64,000 bases of DNA from Rotaria socialis. Its lineage: Eukaryota; Rotifera; Eurotatoria; Philodinida; Philodinidae. Below the pieces are notes generated by a model. It ran no database searches, was not told where the DNA came from, and saw only the letters and a list, made by a program, of their open reading frames with translations. Shown here one piece after another: positions 12,501-26,261 of the stretch. Numbering within the stretch: the first letter of the stretch is position 1; every line of letters starts with the position of its first letter. The position numbers and the translations under genes were made by a program. The stretch spans positions 1 to 64,000 of the forward strand of contig CAJNYU010002807.1 in assembly GCA_905331475.1 (NCBI GenBank), written 5' to 3'.

Positions 12501-12946
12501 GCAAGATTGAAAAAAGAAAGGCGTAAATTCTGTACTTAATTTTACTGTAGTAAAACTTATGGCGGTATGCTTTTCTTTACATAAGATGTTGATGGAATTA
12601 GTTCTGATTTTCTCACCTTAATCGCCAAAATGAGATTTGCAGCATTGATCTATATCGAGAAGCCATTAGATAGATTTCGAGTTTGATTTCATTTAATAAT
12701 ATATTATCGTAAAACGGTCAATTAATTATTGAATAATCTGATATTTTTATTATCGAAATGAATATAACTTGTCTGCTTAAATTCAAAAACAAACATCAAT
12801 AAGATGATATGCGAATATTGCGGAAAAGAAATATACATCAAAAACTACCACAAAACAGATAAAAGGAAAAAAGAAACTAATAAATAAACATGACAGATAG
12901 ATTATTTTCATGTTATAGGATTGAATCAAAGTACAAACACGTAGAT
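9599..12946. other. 5' region of TFAP2 and intergenic DNA
   Basis: Probable promoter and 5' UTR of TFAP2, with pyrimidine/purine tracts at about 9800-9860 and trinucleotide runs near 10205-10230, then AT-rich DNA. Overlapping open frames on opposite strands at 9544-9984 come from biased composition. The plus-strand frames at 10517-10762 and 11865-12185 have no homology or exon context. Nothing else was recognised. Confidence 0.5.
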
Positions 12947-15900
12947 CTAACTTTTAGCCATAACAATCTGCTCGGTTTGTTTGTTTGGATCGAGATCTGT
13001 TGCTAAGCGAATAGCTGCCAGAAGAGCCTAAGCCAATCGAAAAGTAAAAATAAAACGCATTTTAAAAATAATTAATGACTTAGATTTTCTTACATCATCA
13101 GGATTCATCGTTGATGATGATTCTCGAGGTATTGCAGGACGAGCTGGTGGTTCAGGCTAAAATGAAATAGGGAAATTATTTATGTGATAGAATTTCTATG
13201 ATAGCATACTGGGAAATTAGCATAATCAGCGAGTGGAGCTTGTCGCTTTGGTTTCACTTCCTGAAATAACAAGAAGTAGAATGGCGTAAAGCATTAAAAA
13301 AACTCGTATTCAAGCTAATCCTATTAAATTGCAATATGAGAATAACCAAAACATTTCCGTTTTTTTTAGTTCGAAACGTGATCGTTTTTTTATCATGTTA
13401 TCTGTTAGAGAAACGAATCAGAGAAATTCTGTTCGACGCAGAAAAGTTAATACAAACACTGATTTCAATACGCACTCACTACTCAAGACAATTCTGATTC
13501 AATAGGATTAGTTCGTCAATACTACAAATCTCCTCATGCAATAACATACACGTGGCATTAATGGTTGCGGTGTTCGCGGTGGTGTAACCTAAAACCATAG
13601 ACATATTATTTAATAAGAGACTTGTAAATCATTTACCGGTGCACGTTCTGGTTTCTTTTTCACATGTGCATAGCCCGGGGTTGGTACATTTTCATCTTCG
13701 TCATGCTAAAATAAATTTAAGTATTACAATAGAATAAATCCCAAAAAATTCTTTCGAACAGCAAACTCATGCAGAATTGTTTTCTTTCAAAAATCTTTTC
13801 TATCAATCATATTACCTTAGAGAATACTTCTATTTCTAGAGAAGACTGATACATATTAAAGAAAAACTAAACTGAGAAAATATTTTCGTACCTCGATGAT
13901 TGGTATTCGATGCGTTTGGAAAAATGGTTCAACACTTTGAGGCCGTGGAAATGTTCGCAGTGTTTCACCATCAGCTAAGACATAGAACATATTAGCAAAA
14001 CATAATAATTATAAATTCTTACAAAGCTTACCAACATCAAGACTTCTTGTCATTCGTTTACTCAATGATCTTTCGAAGTCAGGATTAGGTCTATCAAGTA
14101 ATAATTGTCGAGTTTGATGATACGTATATGTTCCTGTGTAACGAAAAGTCGAATTAAATCTAGGTAAAATTGGTCGTTTGCGCAATTCTTCGGGGCGACG
14201 TAAACTTAAAAAAAATCATCGATACATTTTGTTTTTGTATTCCACCAAAAATCCTACCGGAAGAAAGCATGATGTTCAACAGCGATTTTCCATAAACATT
14301 TTGCTGCTCGATAAGTCGATAATTTAAAACCAATTGTACTTTCATATCGATCAAACTGAAGAGAAAACGTTTTTTTTTCTCAAATAATTTCTTTTTGAAA
14401 AAAATGCGTACATCACTTGGTCGAAGTTTAATGAAGAAATACTTTCGTTTATAAGCTATTTTTAATATTTTTGGCCAAGCAAAACGATTTATACGTAATT
14501 TATCACGATAAATTAATATTCCATTAGATGAAACACCTATATTAATATTCACACTTTCAGAATCCTAGAAAATTCTCGTATAGATTATGAAGATAATTTT
14601 TAAGAAGGAATTCTACCTGTGCAGGATGAATATCTACACCATACATTGCTAATTTTTTAGCATTTTCAAGAAAATGTAAGTCCGCTGCATTTGGTGGTTG
14701 GCCTCTATAATGAACATAGAATTAAACAGTAAACAACAACAACTAAGCTCATACTTATGTCTTTTATGTTGTTCATGAATACGTTTTAATAATTCTTCGT
14801 CTGGCTTAGGTGCAAATTGGAGTTCTTTAAGATAATCATGTGTTGTTCCATGATCTAATTCACTATAATCTCCTAATTCAGCTTGAGCTGTATATGAACC
14901 CAATAAAGCATAAGTCACAAATGAACATGGCAATCTTTATATGAAGATAATGTAAATGAAATTTTTTAGATATACCAATAAACTTACTTTCCGGATAGGA
15001 TATCCTTCCGTAATTGAAGACATAATTGATATCTATTAAAAAATTACTTATTTATTTTATCATATACACTCGTCAAGAAACGTATGAAGCCATAGATTAA
15101 AAGTATTTTTATTGAGTCTGTCGAAATTAAATCACAGTATTTAGTAAAAACTTACAATACGTCTTTCGAAGAAAATCTACATTTATTTCTAGTATTGAAG
15201 TTTCCGCTGATGCCTATGGGAGAAACAGATTTATTATTAAGATCGTTTTCTGAACTTGTAATTACTGTTAACACATTGTAATTGATTCAGTGAGCACATA
15301 ATGAGAAAACTCATGTTTAAGCATTCTGACAATATGTTGACACATCCGATCTCTGCAGAGAAGCTTTATTCGCCAGTTTAATCAATAGTTAATGTTTAGT
15401 TAGGAAAAGCAAAGAATAGACTAGCAGTGATAAAAGCAAATCTGAGTTCAGAGTGTAAACGTAAATATAACAGATCGTCCCACTATGAATCGATTATACA
15501 AGAAAACAGAATCTTTCTTTCATTGAGCGTATTTTTGTATTAGTAATATCATAAGATTAAAGAAAAGCTGTATTGAAAAAAACAGAAGTTAGCATTATAT
15601 ACCGTTAATGACTTTCATAATCTAAGGAAAAATTAAAAACTAATATAGGTATACATTCACATGTCTCTTTATTTTCCTGCGATTAACATTTTGTTTTCAA
15701 TCAACAACAAACCTGGTAATATCTTCTTGAAGTAAAGCTGGCTCTGGTGGATAAAATTTGACTTGGAAATAAAAAATTGGATCATGCCCTAAAATACCCA
15801 ATATAATTAATTGCTTTTTTTCATCAACTTCAAATAGAATTTTACCTTTCAATTGTCCTCGTGCTCGTTTATCATTATCAAGCCAACACTAAGAAAACTC

Positions 15901-16604
15901 CGTGCTAGACAAGAAAAATAACTTTTTTTTCAACTCTTTACTAACCTTATTATTTTCATTATCAACAAACGTCAAACCAAAATAATCTTTTTCTTCTAAT
16001 CGCATTAAATCACATACACGATTATACAATATCTTTCCTGAATCTTCTTTCTAGAAAATAAACATTTTGTTTTCGTATAAAATCAGTAACAAAAAAAATT
16101 TTACGTACACCCAATTCGACATATTCTACACTATCATCTAACATCATTATTTTTGCTTTCGATTTACTTATAGGTTGCATAGTAACAATTCGTTTTGTTG
16201 ATATGGATTGTTTCTCGTTGTTTAATTTTTTACGTTCTTTTTCTTCTTGTTCACGAGCTTTTTTTTCGTCTTTTTCGCGTTGACGCTGAGCACGTTTTTC
16301 GTTTTCTTCCTAAATAAAATAAAATTTCCTATTTTATAATACTAGTAGAGATATATTCCCACTTCTTTTTTCTTCATTTTTTTATCAACTTTTCTTTTGA
16401 CATTTTCTTCAATAATAGCATGATTACGATCATCAACATATCGTAATGAACCGCTGAATCGATCAGTATCGAAATTGTCAACATCATGCATTGATCCAAC
16501 TTGAAGCTAAACAAATCAATTGAAAACAAATAAACTCTTCGCTAGATTTTTTCTATGCTTACACGAGAAATTTCTTGACTGAGTGGCTGAACAAATTCAG
16601 TCAT
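12947..16604 (-). CDS. EPB41: protein 4.1/coracle-like FERM protein
   Basis: Membrane-cytoskeleton linker of the protein 4.1 family. Eighteen exons: 16563-16604, 16363-16506, 16109-16309, 15946-16050, 15846-15888, 15713-15788, 14988-15032, 14755-14934, 14617-14704, 14412-14564, 14258-14355, 14032-14204, 13892-13974, 13637-13705, 13550-13588, 13210-13260, 13094-13156, 12947-13027. They total 1734 nt (577 aa) in phase. A Lys/Glu-rich charged segment (about residues 45-100) precedes FERM (about 103-391). FERM motifs include [61 protein letters not shown] and [13 protein letters not shown]. The FERM-adjacent domain follows (to about 449), then a Pro-rich tail split over small exons. No spectrin-actin-binding or 4.1 C-terminal domain was seen. 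The largest intron (15033-15712) is 680 bp. Confidence 0.94.
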
Positions 16605-17410
16605 TTCACTATAGCTGAACTTCTAGTGATCAATTCGATTGAATTAATGGATCGGTCAAAAACAATGAATGGAGAATTTGACAAGCGTATTACCAATGAA
16701 TTTTCATTTTCAAATATTTAATAAAAATTTAATTGAAATATATACTTAAGAGATAATTCATTAAAATCTATTTCATCTGATATACAATATCGATTACAAT
16801 CGAGATTAATATTTGGTGTTGTAGAGGTCGCTAGATGACAAGTCATTTTCTGCTAGATAAGTTTGGCCTAGTAGCTATATGAAAATAATTACTTTTGTTG
16901 AGATTGAATATTTATTAGAAAAATTCATGACTTCAGATTATAATCGAAGAATCATGATGATTACGCTTCGTGAATTTGCCTAGGAAAATAGAAGATGAGT
17001 TGGTTTGCTCAAAACATTTTTATCATTTTCACATTTTGTCTTAACAATTCACTAGTTTTCTAATCTCTTGGGATGTTGGATGTGTAAAAAACTACTTCCC
17101 TATGTCTCCTTATATGTGGATTCTTTACATTTATTTCAATTGTGACTCCAATACCGAACATACTTTGATATGTGATAACTTTCTGGAATATGAAAATTTT
17201 GATTCTGTTAGAATCGATATCTTTCGAAAGGCTAAATTTATTTCTAATCTCGTTATAATAGGTAAGAACAAAGAAAAGTTTATTTAACTAGCTCTCTACT
17301 TATGATTTATATTGAGAAACGTTATTTTTTCTTCTTCAAAATTTTATATTTATATGCTAAATGACATGTATTTTTTAAGATTTAAACGCTTAACTACTTT
17401 CTCAGCAAAA
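16605..17410. other. divergent intergenic region
   Basis: About 800 bp between the starts of the 4.1 gene (minus) and the secreted-precursor gene (plus), so it likely carries both promoters. It is AT-rich. The open frame at 17102-17287 has no support. Confidence 0.5.
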
Positions 17411-17751
17411 ATGTCTATTGTTCTTTTTCTCTCATTATTAATTTTACCCATGTTTAATGCTCAACGTCTTGCGCCTGGTTTCAATAGCAACGATGAATTG
17501 TTAGCAGATCGTTCGGCAGCATCGAATTATTTATGTAAGTCTCTAAGATTAATTTTTATCTTTATTATATTTCTATTTTAGTTGGTTTACCAATACGACA
17601 ATATCAAGATCAATTATATCAGAGACCAGCGGACAGTTTATCAGCATTATCAGTATCAGATAGACATAATCAACAACGTACAAAACGGATCTATTGGGAG
17701 AATCTCGCATTTCATGCAGCTGATTATAATCAAAAGCCCAAGAAAACTTAA
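17411..17751 (+). CDS. small secreted precursor, candidate neuropeptide prohormone
   Basis: Two exons, 17411-17534 and 17582-17751, joined across a 46-bp GT-AG intron give 97 aa. The ATG at 17411 is preferred over upstream ones because it starts a typical signal peptide (hydrophobic residues 1-16, cleavage likely after Ala17). The rest is hydrophilic, without Cys or transmembrane segments. A dibasic Lys76-Arg77 site would release the peptide beginning IYWENLAFHAADYNQ, and KPKK near the end could allow trimming. No Gly precedes the cleavage site, so no amidation is predicted. I do not recognise the family. A short non-peptide secreted protein is the alternative. Confidence 0.65.
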
Positions 17752-20700
17752 ATATATGCTGATTTTGGTTGTTTTGATGTCGTCTAGAGATAAATAAAGA
17801 TAACATATACTATCTTGCATAAAATTCTTTCTTCTAATTAACATAAAGAAATCGATTACTCAAAAAAAATTTTGTTTTCGTTTATATTAGCGAAATCTAT
17901 CCAACAAGGCGCCTATAGTCATAGTTTAATAAAATTCAATAATACATGATCATCATAATTTTGTTGGTTCATAACTTGATCATTTGTGATTATGACGAAA
18001 GCAGAAGTGAAATTGATACATACACTTGTCTGTGCGTTTGTTTAACTTCATGACGGTTCTTTGTTGGGAGTGATTTAACTTCTGGGATCAACTAGTTGTT
18101 ACTTTCGCTACACAGTTCATGTTTTGTCAATAATTGAATTTGCTCATTCTGTATGGCATGTTTTGTTCTTTGATTTTGATTCATGTCGATACTATTCCTC
18201 GAGGATTCTTCATTCCTGTTTCGATAAGATTTTCTTTTTTACTCTAGCATGAATAGAAAGTTAAATTAAGATGCGATTCAATCGTCACATAAACAATATA
18301 AAAAATATTTTCAATACTATATACTTATACATCTATACAAGACATCAGCAAAGTAAATCGTGTTGCGTATGAACATATAACATATCCTTTAATCTCGCAA
18401 GAAAACTTTGAATAAATTTGCCAATTTTCATTTGACTCTAACGAATGTCTCAGATGAAATTGTACTAAATCTTGGTGACTTTATCTTCGACTTCGTTTCC
18501 ATAAGAAAGTTTTCTTTCTTGTTGCCGAATTTCGAAAAGTTCCGATGAACTTTGCACTAATTATCACACAAGATTCTTCATATAATTTTGCATCTTTTTA
18601 TACTCGTTTCAAATTCCAGAAAAAACATTTAAGAAAACGAGCTCTAAAGAAAAAGAATGCAAAATCGTCGAAAAAATGTTTCCTTGGAAAGACAATGATG
18701 AGTTTATCCAAAATAGACTCAACGAATGCCTACAGAATATCAGTTACCAATCTTTTCATCCACAGAACAGCAGCATCAGAAAAGTTGAAACGATCCTGGT
18801 AACATAGAGGCACCAAGATTTAGCCCAGTTTCACCTCGGACACCCGTTATTTTGATGAATATCAAATAAATATCAGATTAACATCAAAACTTTCCGCTTC
18901 TTAGACGAAATTTTTTGTACAATGTTTCATCCTTCATATACTGTTTTTAATGCGATGCGATGCGAAGCAGAAACATTTATGTAGTCCGTCGCGAGTTTTT
19001 TTAATTTTTTAATTTTTACTCACTTGACATACACATCACAAGTCGTCGTTTTGTGACGCGATGATCTCGAAAACCGAAAATCGTAGAAAACTCGTTGAAA
19101 CGTGAGATCGAAGTATCAAGATCGAACTGAGACCAACTGTTTTCGAATCTTTAAACTGAAGTTTCGTTCACTCAGAAATGTGGTTCCAAAATGACGAAAA
19201 TGAAAGAAATTTATCAAGAGATAATTAAAGTGACGTCATCAACATATGTTATCCACTATAGTCTATTCATTTCCAGCTGATCTAAGATAATGAATCATGG
19301 AGATAATTAATCGATCAATCGAAATCGATCCTTAAGAATGTATCGCTAAGTAAGAATGGAGTTTTCTCAGTGATGAATTTCATCATGTCGACATAAATAA
19401 TATTCAAGATTTCTCTGAATCGTAGATTTTTCGTGAAGATCCGATTCGAGCTTCGCATCGCATTTCGTATTCGAGTGAAACTTGAATACCATCTAGTTTA
19501 ATTCAATTTTTTCTTTTGAGTAGTTCAATTCTTGATTTAGACAAAAGCAATCGATTAGAAGAGAATGATACTTCTTTTTAACAGATAGCTACTACAGACA
19601 TTCATCATCATAATGAATAGAATAACTAGTTACTCAAGATAATGTGTCATGATTTGTTAATGTCCAGCTGTGATAAAGCGTATGACAAAAATGATTGTAT
19701 TTTTGGCATCATCACTCATCAAGGACATATAATAAATGGTTTCTCTTCTTTTGATTCAATATTATGATGGCAAGGTCACATATAATAACCAATGATAGTA
19801 TTCAGTTAAATATTTACAACAATTGTTAGATTCTTCGAGCTGTTAAGAATCGAAAAAATTAATTCAATGCATATCAGAGAAGAAATATGTTTTAATAGTA
19901 CATAAAAAAAAGATGATGAAATCGATTGTGAAGTATGAAGTTATAAATAAAGCCATAGAATTAGAACTCAAATATTTTATCGGATATTTCAAAATGTTTG
20001 TTTTAATTCTATTAGAATATGACCTTTATATTTTATGTTGTTGTTAATCGTGATGAGTTTTCATTTACAATAGAGATTTGTTGTTTGGACGGATTAGTTG
20101 ACTCGTAAATATCTAACCTTTGTACGAAAGTTTATGTAGTACTCTCTATTCTTTTATGTCTATTGGAAGTCTCTCACTTCAAAGTATAGTCAATCAGCAT
20201 CGTTCATACAAATTTTCGAATGGACCCTTTTAAGAGAAATTTTTACTTATTCATTTTAAAAGTCGCTTTGTGGATCAGACTGTACATCAACTAGATCTCA
20301 ATCTGATGATAACCTCTAGAACTTCCCAAGTGAGTTCTAAGCATTTGATTTATATTTTACTTCATTTCAAGATACACTAAGTGGTAAGTAAAATGTTCTT
20401 TGAACGAGAAAAAAATTAGAGGCTACTATCGTTCGTAAAATAGGAGCTATCTTTTAGGATAGAATATCTCTTGAGGGAACATTCTACTTATATCAGTATC
20501 ATGTCAATAATTCTGTTGCTAAAGTCTAAAGGTCACATTGACTGTGGAATTATAGATACTTTATTGAGGTCAGGTTGATGGATTAACGAAGAAATTCATA
20601 GCGAATTTCCAATGTTTGCTCGTAAGACATGCCAGATCCATTGTATGGTATTTATTTCCTTACTGTTATATTTTCATAGATCTATAGTATACTAGAAGAG

Positions 20701-20943
20701 TTTACTTTTTAGAAAATTTAATCTTCTAAAATATGCGACATGTAAATTTTATTCCATCTACTGATCTGATAGCATCGATTGCATATAGATTACAAAATAG
20801 TAGTGTTGAATTTGGGTCTCGTCATGTTCTTGTGTTTTTATTCTCATAAAACCGGCAATATTGCAATTATATAAAATCATCCTATTTACATAAAAGAAAA
20901 GAAAAGAAAAATAAAAGCGATCAATATTTTGGTGCTGCTTGAG
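17752..20943. other. intergenic region with an inverted repeat pair
   Basis: 3.2 kb with no convincing gene. The plus-strand frame 18545-18802 is Lys/Ser-rich and probably chance. A 14-bp inverted pair (18955-18968 and 19450-19463) may bound a degraded element and is listed separately. Confidence 0.45.
18955..19463. repeat. possible foldback or MITE relic (about 509 bp)
   Basis: ATGCGATGCGAAGC at 18955-18968 recurs inverted as GCTTCGCATCGCAT at 19450-19463. The inner sequence has several CG-containing words unusual for this AT-rich DNA. No target duplication was identified. Confidence 0.35.
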
Positions 20944-21210
20944 TTAACTAGTTGATGATGTTGACGGTTGTGAAGTTGAGAATGTCGGAAACAAAGAAGG
21001 TGTTGATTGACGGAGACGATGATTAGATGAAATAAATGAGGTCGGAAAAAGAACATTAGATGAAGAACTCAAACGATGATTTATTGATGCAGATAATGGT
21101 AAAGAAGAAGTTAGACTTCCATCTTCGCTTTCTTCATAATCAATACGATTTGGATCTGTTGATATTGAATGTTTACGGTATAGAGTTTGTACCAGTCGCA
21201 AACGCATCAC
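20944..21210 (-). other. possible alternative 3' exon, Ser-rich ORF
   Basis: An 88-codon open frame preceded by a good acceptor (TTTGCTTTCCGCAG). It encodes a Ser/Thr-rich hydrophilic tail ending in stop at 20944. It lies 98 bp past the EVI5-like stop. If the donor overlapping that stop (GTGAGG) were used, the junction again reads GAG TGA, so it cannot extend the protein in that phase. It may be a 3' UTR exon, use another donor, or be chance. Confidence 0.3.
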
Positions 21211-21307
21211 CTGCGGAAAGCAAAAGAAGATTTTTTTTTCAATGAAATTTTCGATTGCAATTCATTATTGATATTTAGTAGGTATTATAACTAGCGATCA
21301 GCAAGCC

Positions 21308-24300
21308 TCACTCTGAATCATCAAAAGAATCTTCATCAATAGTATCACTTTTTGGCCATGATGCACTGGCATAAATGACACTCGCACGTCTTGTAGGCAA
21401 TGAACTACTACGAATAAGGGGTGTACGTCTTAGCTGTAACAAAAAAACAAAAAATTAAACATCATGTAGCAGCAATTAAATTAGCTTTGTGTTCATAGGG
21501 ACAACATCAACCTGACAAGGAAGAATTTAATGGTTTGAAAGAAAAATTTTCCTATGGATATAAATGAATAAGAAAATATCGATTGTATGCAATACTAACC
21601 TCGTCTTGAAGTTCAATAAGTTTTTCTTGAATATCTTTTTCATCCATAATTTGACCTCGAGTGATTAATTCTTGATTCTATATGAAAACAAATGCATAAG
21701 ATAATAATTTTTGTATCAGATTTATTTACTGCAACTTCTAATTCAGCTATTCTTTGACGTAAATCACCAATGGCTTGAGTACTTTCAACTTCTCGAATAC
21801 GTAACATCATTGAATCTTCTTTTTTCTAAAAGAAAAGAATGTTTATTTAAAAGAAAAGAAAAATAATCTTGTACTTACTCTCATTTCTCTATCATACAAT
21901 TGATTTTTAAATTCGTTCAATTGTGTACGTAATTCGTTCTCACGTATCCGAGATTGTTCTAATTCAAGACGAACACGTTGCATTTCATCGTCTTGACGTT
22001 TTATTTGATTGTGTAAAACATGTTTTTGTGTATCGGAATCCATTAATTTTTGTGAAAGAAGTTTATTATCAGAATCAAATTGAGCTTCACGCATTTTCAG
22101 TGACAATAATTCATGAGCAATTAAATCATAAGCATCATTATTAGGATTGGCTTCATTTAAATAATTTTTTTCACGTATAGTTTGACATGTACTACAATGA
22201 GCTTGCCATTCATGATTGAGATCAGCTATACGTTGACGAAGTTCATTTATACTAACTTGAGCTTCGGCATCGCGCATTTTAACAAGAATTAATTCATCTT
22301 GTAAAGCAGCGATTTCGACATGCGGTGTAGTTTGTAAATTACGATTTTCCTATTGAAAAAAAGTGATTAGAGTGTATTGAAAGAAATTAAAATTTATTAA
22401 AAACTGTTTACCATTGTTAATCGATTAATTGTTTCGCGAAGATTTTCTAATTCTTCTTTATCCTCGGATACGTTTGAAAAATCAGATGAATTTTCAGTCT
22501 TAGTCGACGATGTAGTTTTATCATTATTTTGATGAAGAATTTCGTCTAATTGCTTTTTTAGAGTATAATTTTCACGTTTTAATTGATAAGATTCTTCAGC
22601 ATGTTGAGCATTCAATACCTGACCTTCAATTAAACGATTGGCTAACGTTGCACTTTCCTTTAGATAGAAAACGAAAAACTATGGATTAAATGCTTGTTTA
22701 TAGAAGACATACTTTTTCTAAATTTTCAACGCGTTGTTTTAATAGACGATTTTCATTTCTTAATCTCTAGAAGAAGAAAAGAAACGTGCATGACCTAGAG
22801 CAATGCACTAAATCAAGTATATTACATACACGTATTTCAATTTGTTCTTCTTGCTCTTCTTTACGAATAACGACGTATTCTTTTTCTAGTCTAATAATTA
22901 TAAAATAGAAAATTATAAATAATCAGATTTCTTTTTAATGTAGCCTTAGGTACTTTTTCATTTTCTTGCCATTATATTGCACAGAAAAAGCGCGTTGAAA
23001 TAAAGTTTCATGGTCATGTTCATGTTTGACGGGCACTTCTTTTTGAAAATACTAAAGAGAAAGAATAATTTTATTTAGTAATAAAAAAAGAAAGAAGAGA
23101 AATCTCTAGTACTTGATTAGACTCTTTCGTAGCTCATGTACATTATGGCAAGCTCATATGAATTCAAATTTCAGGGGCACAAACAAAAGAAACAAAAAGG
23201 TGCGAATGTATGTATACCATTGAATGATTCTTTCCACCCATTTAAAAATAAGCACGTTAGTACTGTGCAAATAAAACCTTTTCTTTCGTATTTCTAATAA
23301 CCGCTTTTTTGGCTTTTTTTTTCATTCGTTTTAATATACAATGAATAACTCACCGATGTGACAGCAGACATCGAATCCTGAACATTTTTAAACGTCTGCG
23401 AACATTGTTCGACTAGACGGTCTTGAACGGCGTGCAACCGACGATCCATACATGTAAATTAATGTATATGACAATAGACAAGGTCTGATATGGATGGCAA
23501 TTTCTTTCTCCTTTTCTCTCCTCCTATTTTTCTAGTGAGTTGCAAATGCCTTCACCCTCGTTTGGACAGAACAAAACGCACATGCAGACACAAATACACA
23601 ATCATTAGCAGCAGCGATGGTGTCATTTTATATTCTCTCTCGTTTGCCTTCTCTTTTTTCTCTCCTTTTTCTCTCCTATTACTCCACAAAGTGAAGAATA
23701 TATTACTGACAAGATCAAATACATATATCATATATATATAGAATAGTATCGCAATGATTTGTATTCTTATAAAATTTTGCTGTTCCTTCGAGGCATTTCT
23801 TTTTTTATCCTTTTCATACTATCGGAAAATAAAAATATCACAATGTGAATGGTGTAAAAATATAAGCACATACAATAATATGACAAGCAGCTGACGTAAA
23901 AAGCCTCACATTGACGCCACACTCCTTAGATTACGTGGCCAACTAGGGCTCAGAATGAATAGCGATAGTTTATCGATTGATTATGACACCCTCGTAAACA
24001 ATGTGTAATAGGTTAATATAATACCTACCTTTAGCATATCTTCCATTGATAAAAGCATTAATTCCTCTTGATGAATTTCAAGTAAAGCGATAGCCATACG
24101 AAAAATAATTTCTATGCCCTAATATGATTGAATATTATATATATTTCTATGAATAACGTATTCAATAAATAATTACCTCATTCAGAAACAAATCCATCAT
24201 ATGAGCAGCAACATTAACAGTAAACTGAGTTGTAAATAATGTTAAAAACCAACTTGAAGCATAGACTGATGTATTGAAATTTTCAGCTTGTAAATGTCGA

Positions 24301-25678
24301 TATAATTCAGGTAAAAACTCCTATTGATTAACAAGTTTTTGTTTTGCTTCATTAATAAATAATTATTAAAAAAAATGATAACATACTTGAACCATACATT
24401 CTAGTTGATATATACAAAGACCTAACGAATACATATCTGGTTTATACATATCACGCATGGAAAAATCTTGCATAATAGATACAAGTACTGCAAAAGCCTC
24501 TTCTTCAGGCATCTATCAAAAGAACAAATATATAAATGTTCACAAAGAATTTAAAAATCAAACTAACATGCATAAGTAATAGTCCAACAATAAAGCCAAT
24601 GCCTTGACAATAGCCAACTTCTCGATCGAACAATGAATATGCCTAGACAGAATATTCATCGAAGTAAAGAAATTGTCTCAAAACAGATACAATACACGTT
24701 TTAAAATATTTTATTACATTAAAACTGATCAGCGAGCAATTCATATTTACTATCATCATCAATTACGTAATAAAAGATCGATCGTTCTATTAGTAATTTT
24801 CAACAAAATAATAAATACTGATGTCTCAAGGACAAAAGAAAGTATCAACTGAACTAGTAAATATTTTTTTTTTCTTTTTAAAATTTAGTCACTATTTTAT
24901 TTATCTATCAAATGTATCAAACCTTAATCACATTGAATAATCTTTCTTGGCCAACACCATGTTTTTCTTTGAAAAGCTCATGTTCAGGATATGTTCGTGA
25001 AATATCTCTTCGAATAACTTTTTCACATGACGATGTCATTTTCATATAATCAATATATTTTTCTTTAGCATTTGATGTCTCAACTTTAGCTAAACATTGC
25101 CAAACTAATGGCCGAAAATGTACGGGAACACCGGCTCGAATCATATCCTAAAGAAAATGATCCTAGAAAATTTTCTTTTTATTTACATTAAAATCTTTAC
25201 TTTAACCCATTGAGATTTTTTTCTACTATACGCTGACCAATTATTAATTATTTTATTCCATAGAACCCATTCATTTTCAAGATTACCTAAACATATATGT
25301 ATAGAACTTGTGTTATAGAGAAGAAAATGACCCAATTATTTTATTATGATATACCATCACTGTCAGTAGTTAGATTGCTTAAATCGCTTGAAACTGAATC
25401 TTGCCGTAATTGTTTATGATGTAATTCAGGTGAACGTGAATTTACTAGAGTAACCGGCACAGAATTAACAGGCGACTTTAAATCATATTCAATTCGTCTA
25501 TATACGAAAAGAAGAAAGCGACAATATCAATAGAAATTTGAGTATGATCAAATAAATGAAAAGAAAAATGTAACATAATCGTTATTTACCGATTTGCTTC
25601 TTCCAATCGTTTCAATAGTTCAACATCATCATCAGTCATGTCAGGTACATAAGGTTGTTGTGATGGAGATTGTGTCAT
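21308..25678 (-). CDS. EVI5: EVI5-like TBC (Rab GAP) and coiled-coil protein
   Basis: Rab-GTPase-activating protein of the EVI5 type (vesicle traffic, cytokinesis). Sixteen exons: 25590-25678, 25355-25497, 25201-25286, 24923-25147, 24568-24642, 24387-24512, 24177-24320, 24029-24118, 22954-23051, 22830-22890, 22713-22766, 22412-22657, 21879-22349, 21730-21825, 21600-21677, 21308-21433. They total 2208 nt (735 aa). The TBC domain (about residues 107-330) has [15 protein letters not shown], the arginine-finger motif [12 protein letters not shown] (Arg157) and the glutamine-finger motif GYCQG. The rest is a long heptad-rich coiled coil with EVI5-type blocks ([33 protein letters not shown]). The tail ends in a short Ser/Asp segment. 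The 977-bp intron before the coiled-coil exons holds an internal first exon; another lies upstream at 26262-26299. Confidence 0.95.
23354..23449 (-). other. candidate internal alternative first exon of the EVI5-like gene
   Basis: An ATG at 23449 opens 32 codons ([12 protein letters not shown], then a Gln/Ser-rich helix) ending exactly at a consensus donor GTGAGT in phase 0. The next coding exon (22954-23051) also begins in phase 0, so this yields a TBC-less, coiled-coil-only product. It sits inside the largest intron with CT-rich upstream DNA that could serve as a promoter. Confidence 0.6.
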
Positions 25679-26261
25679 TTTTCTTCTTTTTTTTTAGTCA
25701 ACTGGACTCTATAGACAACACTGATGACAAATATATATATAGAACAGAAAGAAATAACAAAAAAAAAGAAGAAATGGTCGAACAATACAACATATTTATA
25801 CAAGCGAAAAGAGCGGAGGTTGAAGACGAGTAAGTGACATCATTAATACTTTTTCTTTTTCTTCACTAACGAATAGATGACAAAACATCTTCAGATTCAT
25901 ATTATTTTAACTCTTTCTTTCAACTGATGAAATCAATTGAATCTCATGAACAAAATGTATAAACTATATACTTTTAGTCTTAAGATTATTTTTACTTTGT
26001 ATTAGATGGTCACGCATCCTATTTATACTCCTTTGTTTCAAACATATATATTCCATTGTGTCTTACGAGAAAGAAAATGCAATGCAATTAAATAAATTAT
26101 AAGTAAATAAATAAACACACTGTTGTTGTCTATGTTTATGATCGAAAGTTCAAAGAAGGATATATATTTATGTTGACGATAAATATAATGTATAAACCTA
26201 ATCGATATAAATAACTTAACAAGTAGATAGAAAAAAAAAACTAACTGCAAAAAACGTCTAC

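Noticed and set aside
15161..15212. Possible additional exon in the large intron of the 4.1-like gene
   Set aside because: The phase and FERM homology run directly from the exon ending at 15713 to the exon starting at 15032. The extra piece would interrupt a conserved motif.
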